Source: Chlamydiota bacterium
Lineage (GTDB): Bacteria > Chlamydiota > Chlamydiia > Chlamydiales > Waddliaceae
Length of the DNA stretch: 5,974 nucleotides
Assembly (NCBI GenBank): GCA_011065005.1
Contig: JAAKFP010000165.1
Location: forward strand, 1-5,974
Reading direction: 5' to 3'
Shown here: piece after piece, positions 1-3,993 of the stretch
Position numbering within the stretch: the stretch's first letter is position 1
Layout: each line of letters begins with the position of its first letter
Translations under genes and position numbers: made by a program
The notes under the pieces: generated by a model
The model's input: the letters and a program-made list of their open reading frames with translations, nothing else
What the model was told of the DNA's origin: nothing
Database searches by the model: none

Positions 1-64
1 AGATTGTGCTTAGAGATCGTTTTCAACTGCGTTTTCTAGGATCATACGTCCTATCCCCTTTTGG

Positions 65-421
65 GTGAATGTGTATACGTTGCCTGACCTTTTTGCTGGT
101 AAAGTATCTGCGGCACTTTGTCGTCAGTGGAAAGGAAGAATTAAGGGACGAGATTGGTACGATTTTCTTTGGTATGTGCAAAGAGAGACCCCTTTGCATC
201 TAGCACATCTCGAAGAGCGTATGCGAGATACAGGCAATTATTCGGGTGAGATCCCATTAAGTGAAGATCAATTAAGTGAACTATTGCACCAAAAAGTTGA
301 GAGCCTCGACCTTGATTTTGTGAAAAAAGATGTGTATCCCTACATCAAAGATCCTCGCCACCTTGATGGGTGGACAAAAGAGACTTTCTATCATGCGATC
401 AAGTTTATGCGGTTTGCTTAA
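65..421 (+). CDS. AbiEii/AbiGii-family nucleotidyltransferase toxin, C-terminal fragment (probable pseudogene)
   Basis: This is the C-terminal portion of an AbiEii-type (DUF1814) nucleotidyltransferase, the toxin half of type IV toxin-antitoxin and abortive-infection modules. Full-length members transfer nucleotides to target RNAs and are normally encoded just downstream of an AbiEi antitoxin. The family signature is visible as LPDLFAGK (residues 6-13) and KGRDWYDF (27-34), with the conserved Lys13 and Asp30 of the C-terminal motifs. The N-terminal catalytic motifs (the G-S and D-x-D region) are absent, and the 118 residues are well short of the usual family length of more than 200. The only start is a GTG at 65, with no clear ribosome binding site. 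Family-like sequence (RPIPFWV) continues in frame upstream to about base 38, and the frame is closed by TAG at 11-13. I therefore read this as an interrupted or decayed toxin gene, not a real short protein. The family call is fairly sure; the pseudogene status is an inference, since the upstream part lies outside the window. Confidence 0.66.
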   Translation: MNVYTLPDLFAGKVSAALCRQWKGRIKGRDWYDFLWYVQRETPLHLAHLEERMRDTGNYSGEIPLSEDQLSELLHQKVESLDLDFVKKDVYPYIKDPRHLDGWTKETFYHAIKFMRFA

Positions 422-468
422 TAGGTTCTTTAGGGTAACCGTTCACGCAATGGTGTCAACTTAAGGAC

Positions 469-592
469 GCCGTTTGCACGGCTCCCAGCAAAAAGCCGAT
501 TGCTCGGCTTACTCCAAATTATTTTGCTTAGCCCAAATGTTTTGCCAGAAACAAAACACCTTGGACTAAGCCGTGCAAACGGCTTTTTTTTT
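469..592 (+). terminator. Large nested stem structure ending in a T-run; possible terminator or small folded element
   Basis: A perfect 14-bp inverted repeat, GCCGTTTGCACGGC (469-482) and GCCGTGCAAACGGC (570-583), is followed at once by nine T (584-592), as in an intrinsic terminator for plus-strand transcripts coming from the toxin fragment. The enclosed bases hold two further hairpins. One is a perfect 7-bp stem with a 4-base loop (493-499 / 504-510). The other is a longer imperfect stem (526-544 / 552-571) that shares two bases with the outer stem. The RNA could fold as a three-way branched structure. The enclosed loop of nearly 90 nt is unusual for a plain terminator, so a MITE-like element or a structured RNA is an alternative. 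Confidence 0.5.
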
Positions 593-630
593 AAACATAC
601 GAGAAGCCAAGACATTTAGGGTTTTTATTC

Positions 631-677
631 TTAGCGCCTTCGCGTTTTCTTCGCTTCCTTCGCGATCTTCGCGGTTA
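631..677. repeat. TTCGCG-type short intergenic repeat
   Basis: Four CTTCGC[G/T] units begin at 638, 649, 658 and 667, a spacing of 11, 9 and 9 bases, and the block ends in TTCGCGGTT. Low-complexity blocks of this shape (on the other strand, repeated CGCGAAG) occur between genes in many unrelated bacteria; their function is unknown to me. It is not part of any convincing reading frame here. The rest of the 422-744 gap contains the stem structures listed separately and nothing else I can support. Confidence 0.5.
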
Positions 678-685
678 TTAAGCAG

Positions 686-715
686 GGGTCTGAACGGTTA
701 CCTGTGAGCAGACCC
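686..715 (-). other. Hairpin downstream of folE, weak terminator candidate
   Basis: GGGTCTG (686-692) pairs perfectly with CAGACCC (709-715) around a 16-base loop that contains the right-hand copy of the 12-bp inverted repeat. It lies about 30 bases beyond the folE stop on the minus strand. No T-run follows it in that direction, so an intrinsic terminator is only a weak possibility. The hairpin may instead protect the 3' end of the operon transcript, or simply belong to the surrounding repeat element. Confidence 0.3.
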
Positions 716-744
716 AAGAACCCGTCTCAGACCATCTGAAATGA

Positions 745-1404
745 TCAATTATTGATGGCTTCGAAAAATTCCTGACGTAGAGAGCTAACAGAATCGAATT
801 GACCTCGAAAGGTATTGGTGGTGGTATGACCATTTTGGTCTTCAATTCCACGGGCGGCAACACAGAAATGCTCGGCAGTGATTGACACCGCAACATCTTC
901 AGTTTCAAGGAGTGTCGCTAATGAATCGGCAATCTGAACCGTTAGCCTTTCCTGAATTTGTGGTCTTCTAGCAAAAAACTTCACAATTCGAGGAATTTTG
1001 GATAGGCCAATCAGCTTTTCTTTTGGGAGATAGGCAACATAAGCTACCCCTGACATCGGAACAAAGTGATGTTCACAAAAGCTTGTAAAATGCACCTTTA
1101 CGAAGACCATATTGCCCTTACCGTTTATCTGATAATGATCCTCCATAAAGCTTATCTCAGGAAATTGGTTGATATCCAGGCCGGAAAAGATCTCTTTAAC
1201 ATACATTTTCGCTACACGATAGGGGGTGCGTGAAAGAGACTCATCCTCTAGATCTAAACCTAAAACATTCATGATTTCACGAAACCGCTCCGCAATATAG
1301 GCGATTTTCTCTTCATCATTCATCGGAGTAGGGAGATCCTTTATGGGGGATGGAAATCGAGTGACTGCTGCTTCTTTGGTGTCATCTTTAAAGTTGGTTT
1401 TCAT
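745..1404 (-). CDS. folE: GTP cyclohydrolase I (type I)
   Basis: This enzyme converts GTP to 7,8-dihydroneopterin triphosphate, the first step of folate synthesis and also the entry to the queuosine/7-deazaguanine pathway. It is a cytoplasmic homodecamer. With ATG at 1404 the protein is 219 residues. It carries the helix motif SRTPYRVAKMYV (58-69), the zinc/catalytic motif SFCEHHFVP with Cys110, His112 and His113, the segment GLSKIPRIV (133-141), the motif RRPQIQERLT (146-155), and HFCVAARGIED with His179 and Cys181. These match the zinc ligands Cys110, His113 and Cys181 of E. coli FolE even in numbering, so all catalytic residues are present. The ATG is preferred over the GTG at 1413 because AAGGTGA (1410-1416) lies 5 bases before it as a strong ribosome binding site. 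The start overlaps the 3' end of the upstream methyltransferase gene by 17 nt, which indicates translational coupling. The assignment is very secure. Confidence 0.96.
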   Translation of the reverse strand: MKTNFKDDTKEAAVTRFPSPIKDLPTPMNDEEKIAYIAERFREIMNVLGLDLEDESLSRTPYRVAKMYVKEIFSGLDINQFPEISFMEDHYQINGKGNMVFVKVHFTSFCEHHFVPMSGVAYVAYLPKEKLIGLSKIPRIVKFFARRPQIQERLTVQIADSLATLLETEDVAVSITAEHFCVAARGIEDQNGHTTTNTFRGQFDSVSSLRQEFFEAINN

Positions 1405-2137
1405 TCTCTTCACCTTTCGTAAGTTTTTGTTTGCTAATTTCTACCGCAGCAATCGCAAAAGCATTGGCTACGTTTAAAGAGTTCTTTCTTCCTCTTAGAG
1501 GAATTTCTAAAAGATTATCTGCTCGTTGAAGGACCTCATCAGAACACCCATATTCTTCATTACCGATAGCAAGAGTAAATTTTTCAGGGAACAGAAAATC
1601 CTGTATTGCGATCGCATCGTTGCTGGTTTCCATTGCTATTAAGGGCCGGGGGAGGGTGTCTAAGGTTGCGTTCGGATAGCAGGTCACATGTTGAAAAGTT
1701 CCCATTGAAGTCTTTTGAACCTGGTGATGGTCAATGTAGGGGGTATCTTGAGAGAAATATGCATTACCAAGAGAAAAAGCCTCTATAGTGCGGAGGATGC
1801 TTCCCACATTATGGGCTGAACGGATATGGTCGAGGTAGATCGCTATGGGCCATGTCGGGCCTTGAGCAAACTCCCTGTCGTGAGTACGAATGTTTGGAAG
1901 TAAGCCCTGTTCACTACGGTAGACTTTGGCTTGCTTCAAATGCCGGTGATAGCGATCGCTTATCTTTTTGGGGTCGTAATGGCTCAGAGGCTCTCCATCC
2001 ATCCACAGTTGAATCTCGTTATAATGCTCGAGCATCTCTTTAGAACCATTTTCATAGAGCTGGCGTAGCAACTCAGCGCACTTCTTGTGCTGCCATTCCT
2101 CGGGAAAAGTTCGGAATTTGCGAGGGTTATAGTTCAT
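1388..2137 (-). CDS. TrmH/SpoU-family (SPOUT) RNA 2'-O-methyltransferase
   Basis: This is a 249-residue predicted S-adenosylmethionine-dependent methyltransferase of the SPOUT superfamily, which typically methylates ribose 2'-OH groups in rRNA or tRNA. All three SpoU motifs are visible in the C-terminal half: motif 1 DHIRSAHNVGSILRTIEAF (103-121, Asn110 and the catalytic-type Arg116), motif 2 TLAIGNEEYGCSDE (188-201, Glu194) and motif 3 IPLRGRKNSLNVANA (212-226, Ser220 and Asn222). Together these form the trefoil-knot cofactor pocket. The N-terminal 95 residues are charged and may serve substrate recognition; I cannot name them or the target nucleotide. The ATG starts only 3 bases after the ABC-F stop codon with no strong ribosome binding site of its own, which points to coupled translation. 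The gene ends inside folE. Family assignment is secure, but the exact subfamily is not. Confidence 0.9.
   Translation of the reverse strand: MNYNPRKFRTFPEEWQHKKCAELLRQLYENGSKEMLEHYNEIQLWMDGEPLSHYDPKKISDRYHRHLKQAKVYRSEQGLLPNIRTHDREFAQGPTWPIAIYLDHIRSAHNVGSILRTIEAFSLGNAYFSQDTPYIDHHQVQKTSMGTFQHVTCYPNATLDTLPRPLIAMETSNDAIAIQDFLFPEKFTLAIGNEEYGCSDEVLQRADNLLEIPLRGRKNSLNVANAFAIAAVEISKQKLTKGEENENQL
1410..1416 (-). promoter_or_regulatory. Ribosome binding site of folE (decides the start)
   Basis: AAGGTGA on the minus strand matches the anti-Shine-Dalgarno core and sits 5 bases before ATG 1404. It lies inside the last codons of the methyltransferase gene. It favours the ATG at 1404 over the GTG at 1413, which is itself embedded in this site. 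Confidence 0.7.
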
Positions 2138-2140
2138 GTA

Positions 2141-3733
2141 TCAAAGAGCATAGCCTTTTTTACTCTCGAGATATTCTTCAAGAGGACCATTGTGGACGTG
2201 AATTCCGTCCTCTTCAAAAGCAATAATCTTGTTGGCAACCGTATCGATAAGATCGCGGTCGTGGCTGACAACAATCACAGTGCCTGGATACTCATCTAGA
2301 CCCCATCCTAAGGCGGATACAGCTTCGAGATCAAGGTGGTTGTTGGGTTCGTCAAGCATGATGACATTGTGATCGGCGATGAGGATGCTAGCCATAATTA
2401 GACGCGCGGTTTCCCCTCCGGATAATGAGGAGACCTCCTTAAAAGCGTCATCACCGCCAAAAAGCATTTTTCCCATGATACTGCGAATGTCCTGATCGTA
2501 GATGCCCGGCTTTCGTTCCTTGAGCCATTCGAATGCTGACATCTTGAGGCTTTTGTCTACCAACTCCGCGTGGTTTTGGGGGAAGTAGTTGATCTGTACC
2601 AGATGACCCAATTCTAAGGAACCCTTGTCAGGAGAGAGTACTTCGGCAAGCATTTTCAAAAGGGTTGTTTTCCCTCTTCCGTTGTTTCCAATCACGCCGA
2701 TTTTATCGCCACGCACTATTTCAAGGGAGAAGTCCTTGATCACATGGTTATCATCATAGCTTTTGTTCAAGTGGTCTACCTTGAGGATAATCTTTCCAGG
2801 TTGTTTTTCAGTGGGAATAAACCGAATGTAGGGGCGTTGAATGTTGGATTTTTTTAAATCTTGAGGTTGCAGTCTCTTGATTTCTCGGATTCGAGATTGT
2901 ACCTGACTTGCTCGGGTTCCTGCACCAAAACGGGCAACGAAATCTCGGAGCTGTGAGATCTTTTTCTCTTTCGATTTTGCTTCTTGCTCAGATCTTTCTC
3001 TAACGGAAGTTTTTGCTACGGTCATCTCATCGTAGTTTCCAGGGTATATGATGATCGTCTCGTAGTCGATGTCTGCGATATGTGTCGTCACAGAATTGAG
3101 GAAATGGCGGTCGTGGCTGGTAACAATGAGTGTTCCATTGTAACCCTCCAGGAATTTTTCAAGCCATCCAATGGACTCCAAGTCGAGGTGGTTTGTAGGC
3201 TCGTCGAGGAGGAGAGCTTGTGGGTCTCCAAATAATGCCTGGCATAAGAGAATACGGAATTGAATATCTGTAGGAACAGATACCATTTTCATGGTGTAAT
3301 ACTCTTGAGGGATTCCCATACCAGAAAGCAGCACTTCAGCATCCGTTTCAGCCATGTAACCATTTTCTTCTGCTATGATCCCTTCCAGGTCTCCAAGATG
3401 CATTCCAATTTCGTCGGTCATCTCCTCTTCGTAAAGCTTGTCACGTTCCATCAACGCTTCCCACAAACGCTGATTTCCCATGATTACCACATCAGTAACT
3501 AGAACATCCCGGAAATCTTCGATGTTTTGACGTAACATCCCCACACGGTCTGGTAGGGTCACAGATCCATAAGACGGCTCTTCCAGTCCCATAATAATTT
3601 TCATGAGGGTAGATTTTCCAGATCCATTAGGTCCCGTCAAACCATACCTATTTCTAGGGTTGAAAGTGATAGAAACATTTTCAAACAGAACACGGCTTCC
3701 AAAACTTTTCGATATCTCTTTTAGGGTGATCAT
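2141..3733 (-). CDS. ybiT: ABC-F family ATPase, YbiT-like
   Basis: This 530-residue protein has two ABC ATPase domains and no membrane segments, the hallmark of ABC-F proteins that act on the ribosome. Its length equals that of E. coli YbiT, and sequence features match that group. Domain 1 has Walker A GPNGSGKST (34-42), Walker B LLLDEPTNHLD with Glu178, and H-loop His207. The usual LSGGQ signature is replaced by VPTDIQFR (153-160), a degeneration that YbiT itself shows. The charged linker (about 240-300) would be the P-site tRNA interaction motif. Domain 2 has Walker A GNNGRGKTT (349-357), an intact signature LSGGE (437-441), Glu462 in MLDEPNNHLD and His491. The DEPNN variant replaces the common DEPTN. 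It is the first gene of the unit with the methyltransferase and folE. The likely role is relief of ribosome stalling or translation control; antibiotic protection is not indicated by anything I see. The ABC-F call is very secure, the YbiT subgroup good. Confidence 0.92.
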   Translation of the reverse strand: MITLKEISKSFGSRVLFENVSITFNPRNRYGLTGPNGSGKSTLMKIIMGLEEPSYGSVTLPDRVGMLRQNIEDFRDVLVTDVVIMGNQRLWEALMERDKLYEEEMTDEIGMHLGDLEGIIAEENGYMAETDAEVLLSGMGIPQEYYTMKMVSVPTDIQFRILLCQALFGDPQALLLDEPTNHLDLESIGWLEKFLEGYNGTLIVTSHDRHFLNSVTTHIADIDYETIIIYPGNYDEMTVAKTSVRERSEQEAKSKEKKISQLRDFVARFGAGTRASQVQSRIREIKRLQPQDLKKSNIQRPYIRFIPTEKQPGKIILKVDHLNKSYDDNHVIKDFSLEIVRGDKIGVIGNNGRGKTTLLKMLAEVLSPDKGSLELGHLVQINYFPQNHAELVDKSLKMSAFEWLKERKPGIYDQDIRSIMGKMLFGGDDAFKEVSSLSGGETARLIMASILIADHNVIMLDEPNNHLDLEAVSALGWGLDEYPGTVIVVSHDRDLIDTVANKIIAFEEDGIHVHNGPLEEYLESKKGYAL

Positions 3734-3789
3734 CTTTTCATTCTCAATGACTTAATAATTATTCCAAAGAATAATGCTACCATAAATCC

Positions 3790-3872
3790 AAGAAAGAGGA
3801 AAGAAGGAAAAATGAAGGCGGAGAGCGGAAGCTTGGAGGGGGTGAAACACAGAGATACAGAGAATAAGAGAA
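3790..3872. repeat. Purine-rich tract with ACAGAG-type repeat
   Basis: On the plus strand only 12 of these 83 bases are pyrimidines, and 3790-3812 is unbroken A/G. The right part (about 3845-3870) contains ACACAGAGATACAGAG, which resembles the low-complexity ACAGAG blocks found between genes in many bacteria. The tract is transcribed as a pyrimidine-rich leader if the ABC-F unit starts upstream of it. The surrounding gap 3734-3993 shows no convincing gene. The 81-codon frame across it begins with TTG, has no ribosome binding site, and owes its hydrophobic residues to the T-rich strand. Confidence 0.4.
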
Positions 3873-3993
3873 TATTCCCAAATAGTTTAGAGTGTTCATG
3901 TCGATGGCATAATTGCGCACCGTATGCTCGGAAGAATGTTTCGTAATTTTTAGGTGTTTTATAAATCGATAACAAGCTGAGATATACACAAAG

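Larger units (their letters stand above)
434..702. repeat. Segment bracketed by a perfect 12-bp inverted repeat
   Basis: GGTAACCGTTCA at 434-445 is repeated exactly, in inverse orientation, as TGAACGGTTACC at 691-702. The pair encloses almost the whole gap between the toxin fragment and folE, including the nested stem structure and the TTCGCG repeat. Terminal inverted repeats of this kind can mark a small non-autonomous mobile element or the relics of an insertion sequence. I see no clear target-site duplication outside the arms and no transposase fragment inside, so the mobile-element reading stays open. The repeat itself is seen directly. Confidence 0.5.

Noticed and set aside
430..615. A 61-codon minus-strand frame across the stem structure
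   Set aside because: It spans the inverted repeats and T-run, has no ribosome binding site and no recognisable family.
1405..1413. GTG at 1411-1413 as the folE start
   Set aside because: The GTG lies within the likely Shine-Dalgarno sequence, while ATG at 1404 has ideal spacing and gives residue numbering equal to E. coli FolE.
2087..3502. Several plus-strand frames of 60-83 codons opposite the ABC-F and methyltransferase genes
   Set aside because: All are antisense to well-supported coding regions and show no family features or ribosome binding sites.
3730..3975. An 81-codon minus-strand frame ending in a hydrophobic stretch and overlapping the ABC-F start by ATGA
   Set aside because: It starts with TTG, has no ribosome binding site, and runs through the purine-rich repeat. 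Its hydrophobic residues follow from the T-rich strand. The ATGA overlap alone is not enough to call a gene; it could at most be a remnant.
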